A stretch of 64,000 bases of DNA from Pacificitalea sp040119125 (lineage in GTDB: Bacteria; Pseudomonadota; Alphaproteobacteria; Rhodobacterales; Rhodobacteraceae), in assembly GCA_040119125.1 (NCBI GenBank), contig JBEDTR010000016.1, forward strand, positions 372,001-436,000, read 5' to 3'. This document shows, in pieces, positions 34,367 through 41,946 of the stretch. A program made the translations under genes and the position numbers. Position 1 is the first letter of the stretch. The number at the start of each line of letters is the position of its first letter. The notes below the pieces were generated by a model, which was not told the DNA's origin, searched no databases, and saw nothing but the letters and a program-made list of their open reading frames with translations.

Positions 34367-34858
34367 TTAACGCTTGGAGAACTGGAAGCTCCGGCGTGCT
34401 TTGCGGCGACCGAACTTCTTACGTTCCACGACGCGGCTGTCGCGGGTCAGGAAGCCAGCGGCTTTCAACGCGTTGCGCAGGCTGGGATCGTAAAGCTGCA
34501 GCGCCTTGGAGACACCATGCTTCACGGCACCGGCCTGACCCGACAGACCACCGCCCTTGACGGTTGCGGTCACGTCGAATTCGCCTTCGACACCGGCAAC
34601 GGTGAAGGGCTGACGCAGGATCATCTGCAGAACCGGACGCGCAAAATAGGCGTTCAGCTCTTTGCCGTTGACGGTGACCTTGCCGGAGCCCGGCTTGATC
34701 CAGACGCGAGCAACAGCGTCCTTCCGCTTGCCAGTGGCATAAGACCGACCGAGCGAGTCACGAACGGGTTCGCGCGGCTCACCAGCGTCGAGAACGGCGG
34801 CTTCGGTGCCGGTCACGGCAGTGTTCAGCTCGTCCAGCGATTTGATTTCTTCAGCCAT
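34367..34858 (-). CDS. rpsI: 30S ribosomal protein S9
   Basis: 163 residues with the usual long alphaproteobacterial N-terminal extension (AEEIKSLDELNTAVTGTEA). The S9 core has RSYATGKRKDAVARVWIKPGSG and the conserved tail RKKFGRRKARRSFQFSKR, which reaches the ribosomal P site. A GTG two codons upstream would overlap the rplM stop by GTGA, but GGAG is nine bases before the ATG and only three before the GTG. The ATG is therefore preferred. It is co-transcribed with rplM. Confidence 0.96.
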   Translation of the reverse strand: MAEEIKSLDELNTAVTGTEAAVLDAGEPREPVRDSLGRSYATGKRKDAVARVWIKPGSGKVTVNGKELNAYFARPVLQMILRQPFTVAGVEGEFDVTATVKGGGLSGQAGAVKHGVSKALQLYDPSLRNALKAAGFLTRDSRVVERKKFGRRKARRSFQFSKR

Positions 34859-34860
34859 GC

Positions 34861-35325
34861 TCACGCGCTCCGGGTGTTTTTGGCGTTCAAGGATTTGACG
34901 TCCAGAACTTCGGGGCTCTGGGCCTCATGCGGATGATCGGTGCCTGCGTAGATCCGCAGGTTGGTCATCAGCTGACGGCTCAGACGGTTGCCGGGCAGCA
35001 TACGCTGAACGGCTTTTTCGACCACGCGCTCGGGATGCGCGCCTTCGAGGATCTGCTGCGCCGTGCGCGATTTGATCCCGCCGGGATGGCCGGTGTGGCG
35101 GTAGTAGACCTTATCGGTCCGCTTCTTGCCGGTCAGCTGGATCTTGTCCGCATTGATGACGATCACGTTGTCGCCCATATCCATGTGCGGGGTGAACGTC
35201 GCCTTGTGCTTGCCGCGCAGGCGCATGGCGATGATCGAGGCGAGACGGCCCAGAACGACACCTTCGGCGTCGATCAGGATCCACTTCTTCTCGATATCCG
35301 CCGGGGTCGCGGTGAAGGTTTTCAT
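34861..35325 (-). CDS. rplM: 50S ribosomal protein L13
   Basis: 154 residues, standard for alphaproteobacteria. KKWILIDAEGVVLGRLASIIAMRLRGKHK, MGDNVIVINADKIQLTGKK, YYRHTGHPGGIK and AVQRMLPGNRLSRQLMTNLRIYAG are diagnostic. It is the first gene of the conserved rplM-rpsI operon. Confidence 0.97.
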   Translation of the reverse strand: MKTFTATPADIEKKWILIDAEGVVLGRLASIIAMRLRGKHKATFTPHMDMGDNVIVINADKIQLTGKKRTDKVYYRHTGHPGGIKSRTAQQILEGAHPERVVEKAVQRMLPGNRLSRQLMTNLRIYAGTDHPHEAQSPEVLDVKSLNAKNTRSA

Positions 35326-35357
35326 GAGTGAAGCCCCTTGAGGTCAGTCGGTGGATT

Positions 35358-35419
35358 CCCCGGGCAGCCGGGGATGAATTCGGATTGCGGTGTTCTACCG
35401 ATAGCAGCGGCGCAGTCAA
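35358..35419 (-). promoter_or_regulatory. rplM promoter and leader hairpin
   Basis: On the minus strand TTGACT (35419-35414) and TAGAAC (35397-35392) are separated by 16 bases. The predicted leader then carries a perfect 6-bp hairpin, CCCCGG with CCGGGG, around a CTGC loop at about 35359-35374. The promoter call is fair. The hairpin could be part of an L13 autoregulatory leader, but no known leader motif was matched. Confidence 0.5.
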
Positions 35420-35493
35420 GCGCCATAGCTTCGGAATTTCCGCCCAAAATCAGTATGTTAAAAATAAGGTAACCAGTTACCCCAATTTAGAGC

Positions 35494-36888
35494 TTAAATA
35501 TCGACCCCCATCGGGCGTCGCGCCAGCAGATCTGCCATTTGCTCCAGCGCCGTCTGAAACCGCGCAGGTCCATTCATGCTGTTAAGCGCAAGCCGAACCG
35601 CATGGGGCGCCGTCCCGTCAGGCAGGGCGAATTCATCCGCTGGCTTGACCCTGATCAAACGTTCCGCGCAGGCCGAGGCAAAGGTCGAGCAGCGCCACCC
35701 CGTTGGCAAGGGCAGCCAGATGAACGGCGCATCCTGATGCCATGCGACTTCCCATTGGCCCAGCACATTCAAGGCCTTGCGGACCTGCGCGCGATTGATT
35801 TCCAGAACCTTGGCGCGAACGCTGGCAGCAGCCCCCGAGCGGAGCAGATCGCCCGCTACATCGACCATCGGCTGCGCCAGACCGTAGAAACTCGATTGCG
35901 CCACCTGACGTGCCTGCTCCGACATGCCAACAGGGCAGATTGTATAGCCAAAGCGCAGCGCAGAAGAAAAAGATTTCGACAGGGACGACACATACCACCC
36001 GCGTTCCGGGCACAGGTCACGATAGGTTGGTGCGCGGGACGTGCCGATGCGGTGACAATCATCCTCGATGACCTGCAAATGCCAGGTTCGCGCGATCCGC
36101 GCCAGTTCGGCCTTGCGCTCGGGCGGGGTGTGAATGGTCGTCGGGCTGTGCAACTCAGCCGAGGTCAACAGCACCTGCGCACCATGTCGACGCGCGGCCT
36201 CTTCCAGTCGATCAGGCCGCAAACCATGCGCGTCCATCTCGACACCGACCAGATCGGCGCGCAGAAGGCGCGCCGCATGACGCACACCGGGATAGGTCAG
36301 CTCTTCCGTCAATATCACGGGGCGCGCGCCGTTGAGCACCGTTTGCAACGCCATGATAATGCTGTTCTGGGCCCCAAGGCCCAGCACCACGTCATCGGCA
36401 TCAACCCGAGCCTCCAGCGCGTCACCGACCCAATGCGCCACAGCCGCACGCGTCGCTGCATCCGTGGCGCTGGTAGGATAGTCGATATACCCCGCCCCAG
36501 ACTTCATCGCCAGTTGCCCGAACGCCTCTGCGATCATGGCCCCCTGCCCCACATCGGCCACGCGGGAGCCGCGCAGATCGACATCATCGGGAACCGGCAT
36601 GTTGATCAAAGGCTCATCAGGCAGAACGCGCCGCGGCTGAGCCCGCCCGGCGACGAACGTCCCCCGGCCGACGCCCGCCTCCAGAATGCCCGCCTCGATC
36701 AGCCCGCGATAGGTCCGCGCCACAGTGCCGGGCGTCACCCCGAGCTGCCACGCCATTTCGCGCACTGGCGGTAAACGCGCACCAGATTGCAACGCGCCGT
36801 CGTGAATCCGCGCACGGATCGCTTCGGCGAGCTGTTGATATTTGGGCCCTTCGCCTGAAAGAGCATCACCAGACCAAATTGTATCCAT
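35494..36888 (-). CDS. MocR-type GntR regulator with aminotransferase-like domain
   Basis: 464 residues from the ATG; a GTG one codon upstream is an alternative. The N-terminal GntR winged helix (PKYQQLAEAIRARIHDGALQSG, LPPVREMAWQLGVTPGTVARTYRGLIEAGIL) is joined to a type I PLP aminotransferase fold. The PLP lysine sits in YVSSLSKSFSSALRFGY and a PLP-contacting Asp in QVIEDDCHR. MocR regulators sense PLP, amino acids or related amines. It is divergent from a DUF1127 gene, and the intergenic region has matching repeats, so it probably controls that gene and itself. Confidence 0.9.
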   Translation of the reverse strand: MDTIWSGDALSGEGPKYQQLAEAIRARIHDGALQSGARLPPVREMAWQLGVTPGTVARTYRGLIEAGILEAGVGRGTFVAGRAQPRRVLPDEPLINMPVPDDVDLRGSRVADVGQGAMIAEAFGQLAMKSGAGYIDYPTSATDAATRAAVAHWVGDALEARVDADDVVLGLGAQNSIIMALQTVLNGARPVILTEELTYPGVRHAARLLRADLVGVEMDAHGLRPDRLEEAARRHGAQVLLTSAELHSPTTIHTPPERKAELARIARTWHLQVIEDDCHRIGTSRAPTYRDLCPERGWYVSSLSKSFSSALRFGYTICPVGMSEQARQVAQSSFYGLAQPMVDVAGDLLRSGAAASVRAKVLEINRAQVRKALNVLGQWEVAWHQDAPFIWLPLPTGWRCSTFASACAERLIRVKPADEFALPDGTAPHAVRLALNSMNGPARFQTALEQMADLLARRPMGVDI

Positions 36889-36969
36889 CACAATCTTTCA
36901 ATGGACGTAACGTTAAAACCGTGTGTATCAATGTATTGTAGCAGTAACGCTACATTGTATCAATACAAT
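36878..36969. promoter_or_regulatory. Repeat-rich operator region between the MocR and DUF1127 genes
   Basis: TGTATCAAT occurs as direct repeats at 36924-36932 and 36956-36964, 32 bases apart (about three helical turns). The second copy is inside the 16-bp palindrome ATTGTAT-CA-ATACAAT at 36954-36969. Between them is TGTAGC-AGTAAC-GCTACA (36937-36954). A related element, ATTGTATC followed by ACAAT at 36878-36894, covers the MocR start codon. Spaced direct repeats are known binding sites of MocR proteins. Confidence 0.65.
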
Positions 36970-36984
36970 TTGAGGATTAAGATC

Positions 36985-37224
36985 ATGATCTCCCGTTCGC
37001 TTCGTCCCGACGCTCTCGGTGTTTCGGCCCGGCTCGCTCAGCGATCCGCACTGCCGCTGACCGCGGCCGTGCTGGTGAAGGCCGCGGAGACCATGACGCT
37101 TTGGTCCGAGCGCCGCCGCACGCGCAGGACGCTTGCCGGCCTCCCAAAACACCTGCTCGACGATATCGGGATGACAGGCGACGTGGCTTATACGGAGGCC
37201 CGCCGCCCGTTCTGGCGCAGCTAG
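36985..37224 (+). CDS. DUF1127 (YjiS-like) domain protein
   Basis: 79 residues from an ATG with GAGG upstream. The frame extends to 36901 but that part is the operator region. The C-terminal DUF1127 motif is RRRTRRTLAGLPKHLLDDIGMTGDVAYTEARRPFW, with the expected Arg-rich start and LLxDIG core. Small Arg-rich DUF1127 proteins in alphaproteobacteria can bind RNA and influence small-RNA turnover and metabolism; that is known for some members only. Control by the divergent MocR regulator is likely from context. Confidence 0.85.
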   Translation: MISRSLRPDALGVSARLAQRSALPLTAAVLVKAAETMTLWSERRRTRRTLAGLPKHLLDDIGMTGDVAYTEARRPFWRS

Positions 37225-37378
37225 TTCCCCCGCGCCGGAACGCTTGGGGCCGGGTCTGACGATCCGGCCTCCTTTTCACCCGATTTCCAGCACTCCAATT
37301 CGACACGCATTTGGTTAACGGCCAACTGCGTGGCCTGACCTGCAGAAAAAGCTTATTTTCAACGCTAAAGGCACGCCC

Positions 37379-37594
37379 ATGACCACATGCACCACCGACA
37401 CGCCCCGCGTCCGCGATCTGGCCGCCGGGACCGTTGATCCGGCCAAGCTGATCGGCGCGCTTGTCTTTGCTCTCATGCTGTCAGTCTCCGCCCTGATCGG
37501 CGCACAGTCCAATGAGCAAGCCGCTCCGCAACGGGCTGCCTCCCAAGGCGAAGTCTGGCGCGGGAATTCCGCAAGCTTGCCGGGTGATCGATAA
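37379..37594 (+). CDS. Hypothetical small membrane protein, 71 residues
   Basis: No family is recognised. The N-terminal 22 residues are polar (MTTCTTDTPRVRDLAAGTVD). One transmembrane helix follows (KLIGALVFALMLSVSALIGA), then a Gln/Ala/Ser-rich tail ending in SLPGDR. AAAGG lies eight bases before the ATG. It ends one base before the stop of the convergent thioesterase gene. The hydrophobic helix and ribosome site argue for a real gene. Confidence 0.5.
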   Translation: MTTCTTDTPRVRDLAAGTVDPAKLIGALVFALMLSVSALIGAQSNEQAAPQRAASQGEVWRGNSASLPGDR

Positions 37595-37595
37595 C

Positions 37596-38021
37596 CTATT
37601 GTTCCGGCGGAATTGCATAGGTCATACTGGCGCGCGCCACCGGCGCGGCGCTTCCCTCTGACCGGATAAGCGCATCGCCCACGGCCAGCAACCGGCCCAG
37701 CTTCAGCAGTCGTGTTTCTGCCAGCAGATCGACCCCGGCGGCGGGCTTGCGCATGAAATCCATCGCACAACTCGTCGTCACGCTGAGCGCGCGCGGTCCG
37801 ATCCGCGACAGGATCGCGAGGTAGATCGCCACATCCGCCAGCGCAAACATTGCAGGGCCCGACACGGTGCCACCGGGGCGCAGGTGACGCTCATTGACGC
37901 GCAACCGCAGGATCAGCCCTTCGGACGTGACTTCCTCAATCTCGAAATCTGCGCGAACCTGCACGAATTCCGTATCCAGAAACTGGCGCAGCGCCTCTGC
38001 ATCCATCGCTATCCGCTCCAT
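37596..38021 (-). CDS. PaaI-family (hotdog fold) thioesterase
   Basis: 141 residues from an ATG ten bases after GGAGG; a second ATG five codons on (38006) is also possible, and the long frame to 38087 is not supported. The hotdog helix motif LRPGGTVSGPAMFALADVAIYLAI and strands VTTSCAMDFMRKPAAG and RASMTYAIP fit the PaaI/YbgC-like 4HBT family. It probably hydrolyses an acyl- or aryl-CoA thioester; the substrate is unknown. It is divergent from proA. Confidence 0.85.
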   Translation of the reverse strand: MERIAMDAEALRQFLDTEFVQVRADFEIEEVTSEGLILRLRVNERHLRPGGTVSGPAMFALADVAIYLAILSRIGPRALSVTTSCAMDFMRKPAAGVDLLAETRLLKLGRLLAVGDALIRSEGSAAPVARASMTYAIPPEQ

Positions 38022-38314
38022 CCTCGCGGCACCTCCCTTGCACGACCACCGGCCTCTCATACTCATCGTCGGGCGGGTATCCGGCAAGGCCGTGCAATGG
38101 AACGCGCCGCGCGAGACGCAGAAACGTCACGGCAGGGCCGCCCCGCGCGCGCGAGCGCAATCCGTGTGAAACAGGAATTGGCAGGTCGGTCGCGCGGGTT
38201 TATACCTATGCGTGTCCCCCGACCCCGGCAAAAACCGAGTTGAGCCGACCGCCCCTATCGCGTACCGATCCCTCGCTATAGCAGGGGCGCGGCCCCAGAA
38301 CGGAGAGCAACGTC

Positions 38315-39574
38315 ATGAAGGATATGGACGAAAACATCGCCGGCCTGATGGCGGATATCGGGGCCGCTGCGCGCAGTGCCGCATCCGAGCTTGCCTTTGC
38401 GCCCTCCCAGTCGAAATCCGACGCGCTGGAACACGCCGCCGGCGTGATCTGGGACCGCCGCGACCTGCTGCTTGCTGCAAATGCGACCGATATGGATTTT
38501 GGCGCGTCCAAGGGCCTGTCGAGTGCGATGATGGACCGGCTCCGCCTGACCGAAGAGCGGATCGAGGCGATGTGTGACAGCATCCGTGCCGTCGCCCGTC
38601 AGAACGACCCTGTCGGCGAGACGATCGAAGAATGGGATCGTCCGTCTGGATTGAACATCCGCAAGGTCCGCACACCGCTGGGCGTCATCGGTGTGATCTA
38701 TGAAAGCCGTCCCAATGTCACCGCCGATGCCGGGGCGCTGGCGCTGAAATCCGGCAATGCGGTGATCCTGCGCGGCGGCTCCGAAAGCTTCCATAGTGCG
38801 AAGGTCATCCATGAAGGTCTTGTGACAGGGCTCCGCCATGCGGGCCTGCCCGACGCCGCCATTCAGATCGTCCCGACCCGCGCACGCGAAGCCGTGTCGC
38901 TCATGCTGACTATGACCGATACGATTGACGTGATCGTCCCGCGCGGCGGCAAGGGGCTGGTCGGGCTGGTGCAGCGCGAAGCGCGTGTGCCGGTATTCGC
39001 CCATCTCGAAGGCATCTGTCACATCTACATCGACAAGGACGCCGATCCTGACAAGGCTCGCGCCGTGGTGGTCAATGCCAAAACCCGGCGCACTGGCATT
39101 TGCGGTGCCGCCGAATGCCTGTTGATCCATCGTGATCTGGCAAGGGGGCTCGGGCAGCAAATCCTCACCGATCTGATGGTCGAGGGCGTCGAGGTTCGTG
39201 CCGGTGATGGGTTGGACGGCTCAGTCGCGGCGACAGAAGCCGATTGGGGCACGGAATTTCTCGACAAGATCATCGCCGCGCGTCTGGTGGATGATGTCGA
39301 TGACGCGATTGCCCATATCCGTCGCTATGGGTCGGGCCATACCGAGGCTGTATTGACCGAGGATGATGCCGTTGCCGAACGCTTCTTTGCGCGGCTCGAC
39401 AGTGCGATCTTGATGCGCAACGCCTCCACCCAGTTTGCCGATGGCGGGGAATTCGGGATGGGAGCAGAGATCGGGATTGCCACCGGCAAGATGCATGCCC
39501 GTGGCCCCGTAGGCGCGCGCGAATTGACCAGCTTCAAATATCTGGTGACCGGCGACGGCGCGATCCGCCGCTGA
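38315..39574 (+). CDS. proA: Glutamate-5-semialdehyde dehydrogenase
   Basis: 419 residues. It reduces glutamyl-5-phosphate to the semialdehyde in proline synthesis. The aldehyde dehydrogenase fold shows VRTPLGVIGVIYESRPNVTADAGALALKSGNAVILRGG, PRGGKGLVGLV and catalytic Cys in KTRRTGICGAAECLL. MHARGPVGARELTSFKYLV closes the protein as usual. proB, often directly upstream in the order, is not adjacent: the upstream neighbour is the divergent thioesterase gene. Confidence 0.95.
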   Translation: MKDMDENIAGLMADIGAAARSAASELAFAPSQSKSDALEHAAGVIWDRRDLLLAANATDMDFGASKGLSSAMMDRLRLTEERIEAMCDSIRAVARQNDPVGETIEEWDRPSGLNIRKVRTPLGVIGVIYESRPNVTADAGALALKSGNAVILRGGSESFHSAKVIHEGLVTGLRHAGLPDAAIQIVPTRAREAVSLMLTMTDTIDVIVPRGGKGLVGLVQREARVPVFAHLEGICHIYIDKDADPDKARAVVVNAKTRRTGICGAAECLLIHRDLARGLGQQILTDLMVEGVEVRAGDGLDGSVAATEADWGTEFLDKIIAARLVDDVDDAIAHIRRYGSGHTEAVLTEDDAVAERFFARLDSAILMRNASTQFADGGEFGMGAEIGIATGKMHARGPVGARELTSFKYLVTGDGAIRR

Positions 39575-39841
39575 TCGCCACACGATTTGCTGAAACAGGC
39601 GCGCGTCCGAACGAGCTTGGATCATCACGCGGATCGCCAGTATCGCCGATGCGGGTTGAGGGGTGACCGGGAATAGCGCGCTAAAACTCACAGCCATCTG
39701 GGCGTTGGAAAGCTCCGGCGTCCTGGCGACGCGCCAGCGCCCGAGTGCCTGAAACGCCCGGATCGCATCGCGCCCCCGGCAGTCGGATCAATCAGAACAG
39801 CACGTGACGGCGCGCCATAGGCTACCGCCCCGCGACCTGCC

Positions 39842-40576
39842 CTAAAATTTCAACGTCATGCCTTCACCGTCCCGCGTGGCGTGGAGATCGAGACCCTGTT
39901 CGCGCAGACGGTCACGCGCCAAGGCGAAATGCACGTCGCCAGCGCGGAGCCCGACCTGTGCCGGAGCGCCGCCGGGCGACAGCATCCGCCAAAGCTCGCT
40001 ATCGATCCGCACCACCGGGCCTTCGGCGCGCAGATCCCAACCGTTTTCACCGGCTGGCCGCACCGTAATCTGCCCCCCCTTCGCCAACGCGGTTTCAAGA
40101 CAGAGCACCAGCAGAAACGCGATCTGAACCGCTCCGCGCGGGCGGTCAGCTTCGAGTTGCCAATCCACGCGGATGCGCCCACCCGTGTAAAGATCACTCA
40201 ATATGCCGCGCAGCTCGGACCGTCCCAGCCGCTGCTCCTGCCCCGCCAACCCAAAGGCCACTCGAAAGAAGCGGATCCGCGCATTGGCCTGCAGCACCGA
40301 ATCTCCGATCAGATCCAGCTCCGCAGAGCCACCGGGCATGGCCCGCCCACCAGCCATCGCCAGAAGCTCCAGCCCATTTCCGATCGCGCCCACCGGGCTG
40401 ATCAGATCATGACAAATGCGCGATCCGACCAGCTGCGCCAAGGCGCCCGCCGATAAGGGGCCATCCGCTCCGGCGCCCTCGACTTCAGGTGAGGCGGCAG
40501 GCTCAAATGACGGCAATCCCGCCGCTAATGCGGCGTGGTCAGCTCTCTCATGTGGCTGCGTTTGCGCATCCCCCAT
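39842..40576 (-). CDS. chpT: Histidine phosphotransferase ChpT
   Basis: 244 residues from an ATG with AGGA upstream; a start 12 codons earlier is less likely. ChpT passes phosphate from the CckA kinase to CtrA and CpdR, controlling the cell cycle, motility and gene transfer agents in this group. The phosphoacceptor is His56 in SRICHDLISPVGAIGNGLELL. The C-terminal half is a degenerate kinase-like ATPase domain without clear ATP motifs, as known for ChpT. The N-terminal 40 residues are a low-complexity extension. It is divergent from a DUF3553 gene and convergent with proA. Confidence 0.88.
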   Translation of the reverse strand: MGDAQTQPHERADHAALAAGLPSFEPAASPEVEGAGADGPLSAGALAQLVGSRICHDLISPVGAIGNGLELLAMAGGRAMPGGSAELDLIGDSVLQANARIRFFRVAFGLAGQEQRLGRSELRGILSDLYTGGRIRVDWQLEADRPRGAVQIAFLLVLCLETALAKGGQITVRPAGENGWDLRAEGPVVRIDSELWRMLSPGGAPAQVGLRAGDVHFALARDRLREQGLDLHATRDGEGMTLKF

Positions 40577-40729
40577 GGTGTTCCTGTCCTTTCTTTCTGT
40601 CCGGTCGGCCATATGCCCCCCTTGGCCATCCTCGCCACGGCAAAGCCCCCGTGATCGCCCCCCATGGCCGGTTGCGAGCCCCGTCCTTGCGCGCTACGTC
40701 TAGCCGCACCGCAACGGAGCCGCGCCGTC

Positions 40730-40909
40730 ATGTCCGATCTCAATGCCATCCTGACGCCCGGAATGCTGGTACGTCATCCCAATCAGCCCGATTGGGGTCT
40801 GGGGCAGGTCCAGTCCAATATCGGCGGCCGGATCACGGTGAACTTTGAGAATGCCGGCAAAATCGTGATCGCGGGTGCAAGGGTCGAACTTCAGCCGGTT
40901 TTCGAATGA
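40730..40909 (+). CDS. DUF3553 domain protein
   Basis: 59 residues. The sequence LTPGMLVRHPNQPDWGLGQVQSNIGGRITVNFENAGKIVI is the complete DUF3553 domain, a small CarD/SH3-like beta fold also seen at the C-termini of UvrD-like helicases. Stand-alone members are common in Rhodobacterales. The role is unknown; contact with RNA polymerase or DNA is a guess from the fold. The ATG used follows GGAGCC; an upstream in-frame ATG at 40664 lies in non-conserved codons. Confidence 0.85.
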   Translation: MSDLNAILTPGMLVRHPNQPDWGLGQVQSNIGGRITVNFENAGKIVIAGARVELQPVFE

Positions 40910-40922
40910 GCCCACAGCGCAT

Positions 40923-40938
40923 GTGATTTGAAAATCAC
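40923..40938 (+). repeat. 16-bp palindrome after the DUF3553 gene
   Basis: GTGATTT and AAATCAC flank a GA spacer 13 bases after the DUF3553 stop. The sequence resembles, but does not match, FNR (TTGAT-N4-ATCAA) or CRP sites. It could be an operator for the lipoprotein gene or a weak terminator stem. Confidence 0.35.
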
Positions 40939-41092
40939 GCCTAATGATGAATAAATTATTAACGGCCGGTGGATTTCGGTCAAGTGCAGCCCTCCGCAGC
41001 ACAGCCCCTTTTCGCGCGGGGATCGCTGCGCTACTCTAGGCGTAACCCTGACGCCATCGCGGGCCGGTCCGGGAAGCCGAGAGCAGATTGTC

Positions 41093-41668
41093 GTGACAGC
41101 CGATACCGAGATCCCGCCACGCCTTTGCGTCGCGCATGGCCCAGTTGCCCCGGCATTTCTGTTGGGCCTGATGCTGTCGGCCTGCACGGCCGCGCCCCCC
41201 GAGGTCACCCGCGTGGCCGAGCCAGACACGATCCTGACCCATGAAGACGGCCCGCCCGGCGCCCGCGAAGGCAGCTGCTGGGGCCGTGACCGCACGCCTG
41301 CCATTGTCGAAACGGTGACCGAACAGATCGTCGTTACCCCGGGCTCGACCGGCCCCGATGGTCGCCCGCAGCGCCAGCCGGTCTATCAGACCGAAACCCG
41401 CCAGCGCATCGTTGAGGAGCGGCGCGAGATCTGGTTCGAGACGCCCTGCACGACCGCATTGACGCCCGAATTTGTCGCCTCGCTGCAACGGGCGCTGATC
41501 GCGCGGCGCGCTTACGCCGGGCCGGTCAGTGGCCTGCTCGATCAGCCGACCCGCGCCGCAATCCGCGCCTATCAACGGCCTCTTGGGCTGAATAGCGGTG
41601 TGCTGGCACTCAGCACCGCGCGCGAACTGGGGCTGGCGGCCCATCAATTTACGGGCCCCGCCGGATAA
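41093..41668 (+). CDS. Peptidoglycan-binding domain lipoprotein
   Basis: 191 residues from a GTG. A type II signal sequence ends at lipobox LMLSAC, so Cys31 is probably lipidated. A middle region (about 60-115) is rich in Arg, Glu and Gln. The C-terminal PG_binding_1 domain (about 125-180) has TPEFVASLQRALIARRAYAGPVSGLLDQPTRAAIRAYQRPLGL. It likely links the outer membrane to peptidoglycan. The start is uncertain because the ribosome site (GAGAG) is moderate and the head before the hydrophobic core is long. Confidence 0.8.
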   Translation: MTADTEIPPRLCVAHGPVAPAFLLGLMLSACTAAPPEVTRVAEPDTILTHEDGPPGAREGSCWGRDRTPAIVETVTEQIVVTPGSTGPDGRPQRQPVYQTETRQRIVEERREIWFETPCTTALTPEFVASLQRALIARRAYAGPVSGLLDQPTRAAIRAYQRPLGLNSGVLALSTARELGLAAHQFTGPAG

Positions 41669-41881
41669 CTCACAACCGACGCGAACGACAATTTCCCCGC
41701 ACCTGCGGCACCCTGCCACAGGTGTTGCGCGGGGGTGCAAGGGTTCCCATCGATCACGCCACCTTGACCTGACGCCGCTCTGCCCCAGTATTTCCAAGTG
41801 ACGGAACGTCGCGTGTCAGGGACCGGACGGATATATGCGCTCAGCGCGGTGTCTAATTCTTTGAAACGCTGCACATTTCGC

Positions 41882-41907
41882 GGAACCCGGGAAAGTTCCC
41901 GTCCGTT
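41882..41907 (+). promoter_or_regulatory. EcfG-type general stress promoter upstream of the PQQ dehydrogenase
   Basis: GGAAC at 41882-41886 and CGTT at 41904-41907 are 17 bases apart, within the known EcfG consensus. The spacer holds a CGGGAA-AG-TTCCCG palindrome that could be an operator. The ATG is 40 bases downstream, giving a short leader. Confidence 0.6.
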
Positions 41908-41946
41908 CCCTCACCACACGGTAATTTCATACGGAAGGCAGAGCAC

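Noticed and set aside
40923..40938. FNR/CRP-type operator
   Set aside because: The palindrome has the wrong spacing for FNR (needs TTGAT-N4-ATCAA) and for CRP (TGTGA-N6-TCACA), so it is kept only as an unassigned repeat.
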